31,927 nt of DNA from Clostridiales bacterium UBA7044 (GTDB taxonomy: Bacteria > Bacillota > Clostridia > Oscillospirales > Oscillospiraceae). A program made the translations under genes and the position numbers. Where the stretch lies: contig DLAP01000012.1 in the NCBI GenBank assembly GCA_002493965.1, forward strand, positions 1 through 31,927. Reading direction: 5' to 3'. The number at the start of each line of letters is the position of its first letter. Positions within the stretch are counted from its first letter, which is position 1. This document shows positions 23,329 to 31,685 of the stretch, piece after piece. The notes beneath the pieces are model-generated. The model searched no databases. It worked only from the letters and a program-made list of their open reading frames with translations, and was not told where the DNA came from.

Positions 23329-23348
23329 TGTGTTAAAGGAGAACCATT

Positions 23349-23927
23349 GTGGCGAAACTAGATCCGGATGCTGAAAAACGGGAGCGCAAGAAACTGATCA
23401 AATGGGTCGTCACCATTTTTCTGGTTACGATTGTTATTTCCGGCACCATTTCCTTTGTGTCGGACGCGGTGATGGAAAGCAGCAGCCTGCCAGTGGCGTT
23501 TCTGATCCTGCTGGTGATTATTTTGGTGGGCATCCTGTTTGACACCGTAGGTATGGCAGTGGCCACTGCCGATGAAAAACCCTTCCATTCCATGGCCGCG
23601 AAAAAGGTCCCCGGCGCCCAGGAAGCCATCCGGCTTCTGCGAAATGCGGAGCGGGTAAGCTCCATCTGCAATGACGTGGTTGGAGATATCTGCGGCGTGG
23701 TATCGGGTAGCGCGTCTGCTACCATTGCTGCCCAGGTGGTTCGGAGTTTTGATTTTTCCTGGCCTCAGGTGGCAACGCTCCTGATGTCCGCTCTGGCAGC
23801 GGGACTGACTGTGGGCGGGAAAGCCATCGGGAAAAATATAGCCGTGAATTCCTGCACGGAAATCGTGCATACGGTAGGTAGGGTCATTTACACCTTGCAT
23901 CATCTGTTCCATAAAAAGAAATTATAA
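23349..23927 (+). CDS. oapA: OLE-associated membrane protein OapA
   Basis: A 192-residue protein with a GTG start after SD AAAGGAG (23335-23341). A charged N-terminus (DPDAEKRERKK) leads to hydrophobic segments at about residues 18-37, 47-68 and 138-160, plus weaker ones in between. The conserved-looking centre, ILFDTVGMAVATADEKPFHS, MAAKKVPGAQEAIRLLRNA and ERVSSICNDVVGDICGVVSG, matches what I recall of OapA. OapA binds OLE RNA and brings it to the membrane. Its place between the structured RNA and dxs is the standard one. The alternative name would be a plain hypothetical membrane protein, but gene order makes that unlikely. Confidence 0.85.
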   Translation: MAKLDPDAEKRERKKLIKWVVTIFLVTIVISGTISFVSDAVMESSSLPVAFLILLVIILVGILFDTVGMAVATADEKPFHSMAAKKVPGAQEAIRLLRNAERVSSICNDVVGDICGVVSGSASATIAAQVVRSFDFSWPQVATLLMSALAAGLTVGGKAIGKNIAVNSCTEIVHTVGRVIYTLHHLFHKKKL

Positions 23928-23936
23928 CGTTAGGTC

Positions 23937-25805
23937 GTGTCAAAAGTGGGTATCTTAGAAACCATTCACGGTCACGAGGATTTATGCGGGCTTACGCAGC
24001 AGGAGCTTGTCCAGCTCTGTCAGGAGATCCGGCAGTTTCTCATTGACAATGTGTCCAAAACCGGCGGACACCTTGCTGGAAACCTGGGTGCGGTGGAGCT
24101 GAGTGTGGCCATCGAGACCGTATTTGAGACAAGGAAAGACCGCCTGGTTTTTGATGTCGGTCATCAGTCTTATGTGCATAAGCTGCTGACAGGCCGCCGG
24201 GCGGATTTTGCACATCTGCGGCAATTTGGCGGTATTTCCGGTTTTCCAAAACCGGAGGAAAGCAACTGCGACGCGTTTGTGGCAGGTCATGCCTCCAGCT
24301 CTGTATCCATTGCTCTGGGCATGGCCCGGGCCCGGACGCTGCAGCATCAGGATTACAACGTGGTTGCGCTGATCGGAGACGGTGCCTGCACCGGCGGCAT
24401 GGCCTATGAGGGCATGAACGACGCTGCCGTCAGCGGGGAGCCAATGGTCATTATTCTCAATGACAATGAGATGTCCATTGGGAAAAATGTGGGGGGCCTG
24501 TCCCACCACCTGTCCCGGCTGCGTTCCAGCCACCGGTATCTGACAGCAAAACGGATCTATCGGCAGGTTATGAAGAAGCTGCCTTTCGGCGGGTCTATCT
24601 ATGCCATGAGCAGCAGGCTGAAGAACCGGATCAAGCGGTTTCTGCTGCCTGTGACAATTTTTGAAAACATGGGCTTTACATACCTGGGCCCAGTGGATGG
24701 CCATGATCTGCCCGGACTGATTGACCGGCTGACCATCGCCAAAAGTCTGAAGGAACCGGTGCTGATCCATGTAGTTACGAAAAAGGGGTATGGGTATAAG
24801 TTTGCCGAGCTGGATCCGGCCAAATTCCACGGAATTGGCCCCTTTGATCCTTATACTGGCAAGAAGCTGGGGAAAAAGGTGAAGACCTTCTCCGATTCCT
24901 TTGGTGAAACCATGCTTTCTCTGGCGGAACGGAACGACAGGGTATGTGCCATTACGGCGGCTATGCCTGGCGGCACCGGGCTGCTTTCCTTCCAGAAGCA
25001 GTACCCGGACAGGACTTTTGATGTGGGTATTGCGGAGGAACACGCGGTTTCCATGGCCGGCGGTCTTGCCAAGCAGGGGATGATTCCTGTGGTGGCGATC
25101 TACTCCACCTTCCTGCAGCGGGGCTTTGACCAGATCATCCAGGACACAGGTCTGCTGGGCCTCCATGTGGTGTATGCCGTTGACCGGGCAGGCCTGGTGG
25201 GAGACGACGGTCCCACCCATCATGGTGTGTTCGACGTGGGCTTCCTGCGTCAGGTACCCGGAATGCGGATCTTAACGCCGGTGAGCCTGCAAGAGCAGCA
25301 GGATATGCTTACCTGGGCGGTAGAAAAATGCACTGGCCCTGTAGCCGTCCGCTATCCCCGGGGCGGAGAGGGCAGCTACCACGATTCCGATTGGCAAGGC
25401 CCTGACGGGGAGCTGGTGAAATGCCACCGACAGGGGCGGGATGTGACGCTCATCACCTATGGCAGTATGCTGGACCCTGTTTTGGATGCGGCGGAACGGC
25501 TTTCCGCAGGAGGGGTGGAGGCAACGGTTCTTCGGCTGCTGACTGTGGGTCAGCTTCCCACGGCGGAAGTATTCCGTAAGCTTTCCGAAAGCCGCCGGGT
25601 GCTGATTGTGGAGGAAACCTGCACCGGTTCCGGTATTCGGGAGACCCTGGCCTGGGAAATCCGAAAGCTGTGCCCGGACTGCCTCCTGGATGGTGTGGAT
25701 CTGGGGCGGCGGTTTATCCCCCACGGCGCCAACCGGGAGCTTTATGAATACTGCGGCCTGGATGGAAAATCTATTGCGGCCCGGGCAAAGGAGATGCTGT
25801 CCTGA
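23937..25805 (+). CDS. dxs: 1-deoxy-D-xylulose-5-phosphate synthase
   Basis: A 622-residue TPP enzyme joining pyruvate and glyceraldehyde 3-phosphate, the first step of the MEP isoprenoid route and also the source of precursor for thiamine and pyridoxal in many bacteria. The N-terminal TPP domain has GGHLAGNLGAVELSVAIE, VFDVGHQSYVHKLLTGR and GDGACTGGMAYEGMN (near 148) with NDNEMSIGKNVGG. The pyrimidine domain carries DVGIAEEHAV and HHGVFDVGFLRQVPGM, and the C-terminal domain ends with the usual EE and VLIVEETC motifs. The GTG start has only a weak SD, suggesting coupling to oapA, whose stop is 9 bases upstream. Confidence 0.97.
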   Translation: MSKVGILETIHGHEDLCGLTQQELVQLCQEIRQFLIDNVSKTGGHLAGNLGAVELSVAIETVFETRKDRLVFDVGHQSYVHKLLTGRRADFAHLRQFGGISGFPKPEESNCDAFVAGHASSSVSIALGMARARTLQHQDYNVVALIGDGACTGGMAYEGMNDAAVSGEPMVIILNDNEMSIGKNVGGLSHHLSRLRSSHRYLTAKRIYRQVMKKLPFGGSIYAMSSRLKNRIKRFLLPVTIFENMGFTYLGPVDGHDLPGLIDRLTIAKSLKEPVLIHVVTKKGYGYKFAELDPAKFHGIGPFDPYTGKKLGKKVKTFSDSFGETMLSLAERNDRVCAITAAMPGGTGLLSFQKQYPDRTFDVGIAEEHAVSMAGGLAKQGMIPVVAIYSTFLQRGFDQIIQDTGLLGLHVVYAVDRAGLVGDDGPTHHGVFDVGFLRQVPGMRILTPVSLQEQQDMLTWAVEKCTGPVAVRYPRGGEGSYHDSDWQGPDGELVKCHRQGRDVTLITYGSMLDPVLDAAERLSAGGVEATVLRLLTVGQLPTAEVFRKLSESRRVLIVEETCTGSGIRETLAWEIRKLCPDCLLDGVDLGRRFIPHGANRELYEYCGLDGKSIAARAKEMLS

Positions 25806-26621
25806 ATGAAAGTGAAGAAAAGACTGGACGTTCTCCTGACAGAGCAGGGCTATGCGGACAGCCGCTCTAAGGCCCAGGCGATTATTATGAGCGGTTTGGT
25901 ATATGTGGACGGCCAGAAAGCGGATAAGCCAGGCGTGGCTTATGAGGAGACGGTTACACTGGAGGTCCGGGGCGCTGCCTGCCCCTATGTCAGCCGGGGA
26001 GGACTCAAGCTGGAAAAGGCACTGCGGGACTTCGGTGTCAAGCCGGCAGGCTTCGTATGCAGCGATTCTGGGGCATCTACCGGCGGCTTTACCGACTGCC
26101 TTTTACAGCAAGGAGCAAAAAAGGTGTTTGCCATCGACGTAGGCTATGGCCAGCTGGACTGGAAAATTCGTTCCGATCCCAGAGTGGTGGTGATGGAGCG
26201 AACCAATATCCGCTATGTGACCAGGGAGCAGTTGGGGGAGGCACTGGATCTGTCCGTCATCGACGTCAGCTTTATCTCTCTGAAAATCGTTCTGCCGGTC
26301 ATCAAAGAACTGTTAAAACCCACCGGCCAGGTGCTGTGCCTTATTAAGCCTCAGTTTGAGGCCGGAAAGGAAAAGGTGGGGAAGAAGGGCGTTGTCCGGG
26401 AAAAATCCACCCACAAGGAAGTGCTAAATAGCTTCGTTTCTCTGGCGGACAGTTTGGGTTTTCAGATTCTGGGATTGACCTTCTCTCCGGTAAAGGGACC
26501 GGAGGGGAATATTGAATTTTTGGCGCATTTAAGCCTGGATGCGGTTTCCAGCCTTCATCCAGACACCGCCCAGGTGGTGGAAGACGCCCATGCCGCCTTG
26601 GATAAGGGGACGAGAGAATGA
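25806..26621 (+). CDS. tlyA: TlyA-family rRNA 2'-O-methyltransferase
   Basis: A 271-residue protein whose ATG follows the dxs stop without a gap. Residues 1 to about 65 form an S4 RNA-binding domain (KRLDVLLTEQGYADSRSKAQ, IMSGLVYVDG). The rest is an FtsJ-like methyltransferase with YVSRGGLKLEKAL, SAM motif DSGASTGGFTDCLLQ, DVGYGQLDWK, ERTNIRYV, DVSFISLKIVLP and LIKPQFEAGKE. Members of the family methylate 16S and 23S rRNA; haemolysin is an old misnomer. The stop overlaps nadK by 4 bases. Confidence 0.95.
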   Translation: MKVKKRLDVLLTEQGYADSRSKAQAIIMSGLVYVDGQKADKPGVAYEETVTLEVRGAACPYVSRGGLKLEKALRDFGVKPAGFVCSDSGASTGGFTDCLLQQGAKKVFAIDVGYGQLDWKIRSDPRVVVMERTNIRYVTREQLGEALDLSVIDVSFISLKIVLPVIKELLKPTGQVLCLIKPQFEAGKEKVGKKGVVREKSTHKEVLNSFVSLADSLGFQILGLTFSPVKGPEGNIEFLAHLSLDAVSSLHPDTAQVVEDAHAALDKGTRE

Positions 26622-27481
26622 AAAATGTAATCCTAGCGCCCAATCCCTATCGGGACAAAAATTTTGGAACCGTCCGGAAAGCCATGGAGGTTTTGAAAAA
26701 CGCCGGCATCAACGCCCGGGTATGCCTGCCCTTTGAAGTGGACCACAGCTTTGAGCTGCCCCGGGACATTCGGTTTTCCCGGCTGGACCGGGAACTGCCG
26801 AACGCCGAAATGGTGATCTGCCTGGGCGGTGACGGCACCATCCTCCATATGGCAAAGGCCGCTACCCGAAAGGGGATTCCGATTCTGGGTGTGAACATCG
26901 GCACCATGGGGTTTATGGCGGAGCTGGAGAGCACAGAGCTGGACAGACTTGCGCTTTTGGCTTCCGGAAAATATACTTTGGACAGCCGGATGATGCTGGA
27001 CGTGATCGTACAGCGGGATCGGGATATTTTATTTCATGATATTTGCCTGAACGACGTGGCTGTTACCAAAGGCGCTGTGGCCCGGATCGTGCAATTGGTG
27101 GTCAAATGCGACGGTGTACAGGCCATGGAGTGCGGCGGCGACGGCGTAATCATTGCCACGCCTACCGGCTCTACCGCTTACTCTCTTTCTGCTGGGGGAC
27201 CCATCGTGGAGCCGGAGGCGAAAAACATTCTTATTACACCCATTTGTGCCCATGACGTGGCAAGCCGCTGCATTGTGGCTTCTGACAAGCGCACCGTTAC
27301 CGTGGAAATGGGAGAGAATGCCCGGAGAAACGCCTATCTCAGTGTGGACGGAGGCAGAGCGGTAAGGCTGAACATGGGGGATGTGGCGACTATTCGGAAG
27401 TCCCATCTGGAAACCAAGCTGGTTCGCCTGAATGAGCGCAGTTTCTATGATGTGGTCAACGTGAAATTCAAGAAAGCATAG
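26618..27481 (+). CDS. nadK: NAD kinase
   Basis: A 287-residue enzyme phosphorylating NAD to NADP. It has the GGDGTILHMAKAA motif with the catalytic Asp, NIGTMGFMAELE, the NDVAV segment and TPTGSTAYSLSAGGPIVEP. Length is normal. The ATG overlaps the tlyA stop (ATGA) and the stop lies next to the SD of argR, so it is part of the dxs-recN operon. Confidence 0.97.
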   Translation: MKNVILAPNPYRDKNFGTVRKAMEVLKNAGINARVCLPFEVDHSFELPRDIRFSRLDRELPNAEMVICLGGDGTILHMAKAATRKGIPILGVNIGTMGFMAELESTELDRLALLASGKYTLDSRMMLDVIVQRDRDILFHDICLNDVAVTKGAVARIVQLVVKCDGVQAMECGGDGVIIATPTGSTAYSLSAGGPIVEPEAKNILITPICAHDVASRCIVASDKRTVTVEMGENARRNAYLSVDGGRAVRLNMGDVATIRKSHLETKLVRLNERSFYDVVNVKFKKA

Positions 27482-27493
27482 GAGGTGGCCCCT

Positions 27494-27946
27494 TTGAAAA
27501 CAAGCAGACAAGCCAAGATTATGGAGATCATCTCCACCCAGGATGTAGAGACCCAGGAGCAGCTGCTGCAGCACCTTCAGGAGGCTGGGTTCCATAGCAC
27601 CCAGGCAACCATTTCCCGGGACATCAAGGAACTTCGAATCGTGAAGGAACTGACCAGCCTGGGCACTTACCGGTACTGTGCCGCAGCCAAGGAAGTGCCG
27701 AACACCTTCTCAAATCGTCTCAACACTATCTTTCGGGAGTGCGTCACGCAGTTTGACTATGCCCAGAATATAATCGTGATCCATACTTTGCCTGGTCTTG
27801 CGGATGCGGCAGCGGCCGCATTGGACGCCATGAATATGAGCGTGGTTCTGGGGACCCTTGCAGGTGACGATACTGTATTCATCGTCATGCGCGATACCAA
27901 CGCTGCCGCCGCCTTCTGCGGTGAGATCAAAAGTCTGATTGGGTAA
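27494..27946 (+). CDS. argR: Arginine repressor ArgR/AhrC
   Basis: A 150-residue transcription regulator that senses arginine. TTG 27494 is preferred: SD GGAGG (27481-27485) is 8 bases upstream, while the in-frame GTG at 27485 overlaps the SD; the resulting length matches the family. The N-terminal winged helix has ETQEQLLQHLQEAGF and TQATISRDIKELRI; the C-terminal oligomerisation and arginine-binding domain ends with GTLAGDDTVFIVMRDTNAA, including the Asp pair that contacts arginine. Confidence 0.95.
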   Translation: MKTSRQAKIMEIISTQDVETQEQLLQHLQEAGFHSTQATISRDIKELRIVKELTSLGTYRYCAAAKEVPNTFSNRLNTIFRECVTQFDYAQNIIVIHTLPGLADAAAAALDAMNMSVVLGTLAGDDTVFIVMRDTNAAAAFCGEIKSLIG

Positions 27947-27965
27947 CAAAAGGGGGAAAAGTGCC

Positions 27966-29615
27966 GTGCTGAGCCTTCTGCATATTGAGAATATTGCGGT
28001 CATTGAAAGTGCGGATATTTCCTTCAATCAGGGGTTTAATGTTCTCACTGGTGAGACCGGTGCCGGTAAATCCATCGTTATTGATGCCATATCCGCTATT
28101 TTGGGAGAGCGGGCCTATCGGGATATGATCCGTACCGGCACGGCCAAGGCGTCCGTTCGGGCGGTGTTCACCGACGTGGCAGAACTTCCCTGGTTCCAGG
28201 AAAATGGCGTGGAATATGACCCGGAGACGGTGATCCAGCGGGAAATCTATCTGGACGGGAAGAATATCTGCCGGGTCAACGGAAGTCTGGTTTCCGTGTC
28301 CATCCTCCGAAAGCTGGGCATTCAGCTCATTAACATTCACGGCCAGCACGATTCCGCGTCCCTGTTCGACGAAGACAATCACCTGGCTTTCCTGGATGCC
28401 TTTGCGGATAATGAACCCCTTCGTCAGGACTATGGCGAAAAATATACTGCCGTTGCGGGGCTTCGCCGGGAGATTGACAGCCTGACTATGGATGAAGGGG
28501 AAAAGCTCCGCCGGATGGAAACCCTGAAATATCAGATTGCTGAGATTGAAAAGGCGGATCTGGAAATCGGGGAGGACGAATCCCTGGAGGATCGCCGAAA
28601 GCTTTTACAAAATGCTGAAAAACTCAGCAATGGCATGGAGGAAGCCGTCCAGTGCCTTTACGGCGGCGACGATACCGACGGCGCGGCGGGGCTGCTGGCC
28701 CAGGCGGAATACGCTTTGGGGCGGCTGCTTCGGTTCAGCGACAGCTTCCAGTCCCTTCATGACAGGGTCAGCGACCTAATGTATCAGGTGCAGGATGTGG
28801 CGGAAGAAACAAGGGATACCCGGGACAGCCTGAATTACTCTGCCGACGAGCTGGAGCAGATCGAATCCCGACTGGACGTGATCCACAAGCTTCGCCGGAA
28901 ATATGGCGCCACCTGTGAGGATATCTTAAATTATTTGGAAAACGCCAAAAAGGAACTGGATGAAATTGAATTTGCCGATGACCACCTGGAGCGGCTGAAA
29001 GGCAAGCTGAAAAAGGCGGAGAAAGAAGCCTGGGCGTCAGCATTTGCTCTGCGTGAGAACCGTCAGGAGGCAGCGGAGGCCATGTCACAGCGGATTCTGA
29101 CGGAGCTTAGCCAGTTGGATATGCCCCGAGTGCAGTTTACCTGTCGGTTCCAGAAATTGGAGTTGACCGTAAACGGCGCTGACGCGGTGGCGTTTTATAT
29201 GTCTGCCAACGCGGGAGAAGCCTTAAAGCCCATGAGCAAGGTGGCCTCCGGCGGCGAGCTGGCACGGATTATGCTTGCCATGAAGAATGTACTGGCGGAA
29301 AAGGACCAGGTGGCAACCCTGATTTTTGACGAGGTGGACACCGGCGTTTCCGGGCGGGCAGCGCAAAGAGTTGCGGAAAAGCTGAAAAGCGTTGCGGAAC
29401 ATAAGCAGGTGCTCTGTGTAACCCATCTGCCCCAGCTGGCGGCGCTGGCGGACACCCATCTGCTGATTGCCAAATCCGAGCGGGATGGCCGCACCTACAC
29501 ATCTGTAACGCCTCTGGACTTTGAGGGGCGGAAGCGGGAGCTGGCCCGAATCATCGGCGGAACCAATATCACCGAAACCACGCTGAGAAGTGCTGAGGAA
29601 ATGCTGAGGAACTGA
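27966..29615 (+). CDS. recN: DNA repair protein RecN
   Basis: A 549-residue SMC-like ATPase acting early in double-strand break repair. GTG 27966 (giving MLSLLHIENIAVIES) follows SD AGGGGG; the longer open frame runs back into argR. Walker A is LTGETGAGKSIVIDA near residues 30-45, the middle is a long coiled-coil arm (about 150-370), and the C-terminal head has the signature KVASGGELARIMLAMK and Walker B LIFDEVDTGVSG followed by VTHLPQLAALAD. Position directly after argR is the usual Firmicute order. Confidence 0.97.
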   Translation: MLSLLHIENIAVIESADISFNQGFNVLTGETGAGKSIVIDAISAILGERAYRDMIRTGTAKASVRAVFTDVAELPWFQENGVEYDPETVIQREIYLDGKNICRVNGSLVSVSILRKLGIQLINIHGQHDSASLFDEDNHLAFLDAFADNEPLRQDYGEKYTAVAGLRREIDSLTMDEGEKLRRMETLKYQIAEIEKADLEIGEDESLEDRRKLLQNAEKLSNGMEEAVQCLYGGDDTDGAAGLLAQAEYALGRLLRFSDSFQSLHDRVSDLMYQVQDVAEETRDTRDSLNYSADELEQIESRLDVIHKLRRKYGATCEDILNYLENAKKELDEIEFADDHLERLKGKLKKAEKEAWASAFALRENRQEAAEAMSQRILTELSQLDMPRVQFTCRFQKLELTVNGADAVAFYMSANAGEALKPMSKVASGGELARIMLAMKNVLAEKDQVATLIFDEVDTGVSGRAAQRVAEKLKSVAEHKQVLCVTHLPQLAALADTHLLIAKSERDGRTYTSVTPLDFEGRKRELARIIGGTNITETTLRSAEEMLRN

Positions 29616-29625
29616 GGAAAAAGTA

Positions 29626-30060
29626 ATGACTGCACAGGAAATGTGGAAATACTGCGGTCTTGCCCGGAAGGTGTCTGGCGAATATCAGGCCTGGGCCTTC
29701 GGCGATGACCCTGACACTCTGGCGGAGCTGGTTCTGCAGGGAATCAAAACCGCCACAGCTTCGGCCTACCCCTTCTATGAGCTGGAGAATGAGCCGCTGC
29801 CCCAGGCAGGAGAATACAGCGTGATTGTGAATGCCCAGAATGAGGCGGTTTGCGTCATCCGGACGGAGGAGGTAACGGTCTGTCCCTTCAACCAGGTGGG
29901 AGAGCAGCAGGCTTGGAAGGAAGGCGAGGGGGATCGGACCCTGGAATATTGGCGTAAGGTCCACAGAAAATTCTTTGCCGGGGAACTGGAAGCAGTGGGT
30001 TTGACCTTCGACGAGGAGATGCCAGTGGTCTGTGAAGAATTTGTTCGAGTTTACCCTTGA
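29626..30060 (+). CDS. ASCH-domain protein
   Basis: A 144-residue protein with the ASCH fold: AWAFGDDPDTLAELVLQGIKTATAS at the N-terminal side (given in part), EYSVIVNAQNEAVCVIRTEEV, then VGEQQAWKEGEGDRTLEYWR and HRKFFAGE. ASCH proteins resemble PUA-like RNA-binding domains; some are amidohydrolases acting on N4-acetylcytidine. The activity here is not known. It starts 10 bases after recN and its stop codon overlaps the -35 box of the next promoter. Confidence 0.88.
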   Translation: MTAQEMWKYCGLARKVSGEYQAWAFGDDPDTLAELVLQGIKTATASAYPFYELENEPLPQAGEYSVIVNAQNEAVCVIRTEEVTVCPFNQVGEQQAWKEGEGDRTLEYWRKVHRKFFAGELEAVGLTFDEEMPVVCEEFVRVYP

Positions 30061-30085
30061 CTTTTCCCGGGATATTTGCTAGTAT
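30057..30085 (+). promoter_or_regulatory. Promoter of the T-box controlled operon
   Basis: -35 TTGACT (30057-30062) and -10 TAGTAT (30080-30085) with a 17-base spacer. The -35 box contains the TGA stop of the ASCH gene. Transcription would start near 30092, just before stem I of the T-box. Confidence 0.75.
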
Positions 30086-30091
30086 GGTCAG

Positions 30092-30314
30092 TAACACATG
30101 GATGGGAAGAAGTAAGCGCCCCATTTCCCGCCAGAGAGCTGCCGGATGGTGCAAGGCAGTGGGGAAACGCGCCGAAATACCTCCCGGAGTGGCCTGCCTG
30201 AAGTAACAGTAGGGAAGGACGGGTTCGCCCGATACCGCGAGAGACGTTGCTGGACGTCCTGAGGGCATCTGCTGTGAGGCTGTGCCGAATTTAGAGGTGG
30301 TACCGCGTACTTTA
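30092..30314 (+). promoter_or_regulatory. T-box leader, probably tyrosine specific
   Basis: It has the stem I signatures GAAGTAAGCGC, AGAGAGCTGCCGGATGGTGC and GAAATACCTCCCGGAGTGG, and the T-box antiterminator sequence GAGGTGGTACCGCG (30294-30307). The specifier codon is most likely UAC (30178-30180), placed just before CTCC as in other T-boxes; tyrS downstream agrees with Tyr. Binding of uncharged tRNA-Tyr would favour the antiterminator and turn on the following genes. Confidence 0.93.
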
Positions 30315-30349
30315 CGCCCTCTATCCCAATGGGATAGAGGGCGTTTTTT
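30315..30349 (+). terminator. T-box terminator
   Basis: A perfect 13-bp stem CGCCCTCTATCCC (30315-30327) with 30331-30343, an AAT loop and six T residues. It is the terminator that competes with the T-box antiterminator. Confidence 0.95.
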
Positions 30350-30373
30350 CTTACGTATAGAGAGGAGAATGTT

Positions 30374-31306
30374 ATGCTTCAGGAACCAATGGATGTTTTG
30401 ACCCAATTTCCCGTAAGAAAATCCAAAAAACAGAAGCAGGCCTTTCGGGAGAAGGTGCAGATATACGCCGCTTCTCTGGGCTATGAATGCACTGTGGAAA
30501 AAGGAAGCCTGGGAGCCCGAAATTTTATCATCGGAGACCCGGAAAAGGCAAGGGTGCTGATTACCGCCCATTATGATACCTGCGCGGTGCTGCCGTTTCC
30601 CAATTTGCTGACCCCATGTAACTTCTGGCCGTTTTTGGGTTATCAGCTGCTTTTGGTTGTCCTTCTACTGGCAGTTCCTGCCCTGTTCGGGGTGTTGATT
30701 GGCCTGCTGACCGGGAACGCGGATGTGGGCTACTGGTGCGGATATCTTTCTGTCTGGGTGCTGCTTGTTATGATGCTGGCAGGTCCGGCCAATAAAACCA
30801 ACGCCAACGACAATACCTCCGGTGTGGTGACGCTGCTGGAAATTGCCAGGACGCTGCCGGAAAACCAGCGGGGAAAGGTCTGCTTTGTCCTGTTTGATTT
30901 GGAGGAAGCAGGACTGATTGGCTCCGCATCCTACCGCAGTGCCCACAAAAAGGAGACAGACAGGCAGCTTATTCTGAATCTGGACTGCGTAGGCGACGGC
31001 GACCATATCCGCTTTTTCCCCACCAAGAAGTTGAAAAAGGATCCGAAAAGACTGTCGTCTCTCTATAAAGTCTGCGGCTATTTTGGAAAAAAGGACATTT
31101 TGGTACGGGAGAAAGGGTTTTCGGTCTACCCCTCAGATCAGGCGAATTTTCCCTACGGAGTGGGCATCTGTGCACTGCGAGAGAGTAAAGCGGGGCTATA
31201 TCTGGGAAGAATCCACACAGGAAAAGATACCATCCTGGAGCAGACCAATGTCAATCTTCTGAGAGCGGCGCTGATTACTTTTGTCAGTCAGGAGGGAAGC
31301 GTATGA
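30374..31306 (+). CDS. M28-family metallopeptidase with membrane segments
   Basis: A 310-residue aminopeptidase-like protein. SD GAGAGGAG precedes ATG 30374. M28 zinc motifs are visible: LITAHYDTCAV (His and Asp), NANDNTSGVVTLLEIA (bridging Asp) and LFDLEEAGLIGSASYR (Glu pair), then NLDCVGDGD. Between the first two motifs sit two strong hydrophobic segments (about residues 82-112 and 118-138), which would tether the enzyme in the membrane; such an insertion is not part of the usual M28 core. The cleaved substrate is unknown. It is the first gene behind a tyrosine T-box. Confidence 0.85.
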   Translation: MLQEPMDVLTQFPVRKSKKQKQAFREKVQIYAASLGYECTVEKGSLGARNFIIGDPEKARVLITAHYDTCAVLPFPNLLTPCNFWPFLGYQLLLVVLLLAVPALFGVLIGLLTGNADVGYWCGYLSVWVLLVMMLAGPANKTNANDNTSGVVTLLEIARTLPENQRGKVCFVLFDLEEAGLIGSASYRSAHKKETDRQLILNLDCVGDGDHIRFFPTKKLKKDPKRLSSLYKVCGYFGKKDILVREKGFSVYPSDQANFPYGVGICALRESKAGLYLGRIHTGKDTILEQTNVNLLRAALITFVSQEGSV

Positions 31307-31668
31307 ACTATCCCTGGATCGATGACTACCTTCTCAAAAAGAAAGGTGTCACTAAGGATTTGAAGCAGGAATGGAACTGGATCCGCTATATGGTAGGGGA
31401 GAAGCTATTCTGCGCCGTCTGCCTGGATGAAAATGATAAGCCCTATTATATCACCCTGAAGCTTTCTCCGGAACACGGAGATGCCATGCGGCAGATGTAC
31501 CCGGATGTGATTCCCGGGTATTACATGAACAAGGTCCACTGGAACTCAGTGAGAGCCGACGGACAGGTTCCGGAGGAAGTTATGAAGAAAATGCTGGACG
31601 AAGCTTATACTCTGGTGCTGTCCGGCCTGACAAAGAAAAAACAAGCAGAAATTCGAGAATCAATGTAA
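31303..31668 (+). CDS. MmcQ/YjbR family protein
   Basis: A 121-residue protein whose ATG overlaps the stop of the peptidase gene. It matches the MmcQ/YjbR (DUF419) family: WIDDYLLKKKGVTKDLKQEW near the start, LFCAVCLDENDKPYYITLKL, and the C-terminal VIPGYYMNKVHWNSVR and VMKKMLDEAYTLV. The fold is CyaY-like and the family is often called DNA-binding on weak grounds; the biological role is not established. Confidence 0.88.
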   Translation: MNYPWIDDYLLKKKGVTKDLKQEWNWIRYMVGEKLFCAVCLDENDKPYYITLKLSPEHGDAMRQMYPDVIPGYYMNKVHWNSVRADGQVPEEVMKKMLDEAYTLVLSGLTKKKQAEIRESM

Positions 31669-31685
31669 AATGGAGGAAATAGAAA

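Noticed and set aside
23982..25223. A 413-codon open frame on the minus strand opposite dxs
   Set aside because: It is a shadow of dxs caused by GC-rich codon use; the translation is rich in His, Gln and Pro, resembles no protein and has no SD.
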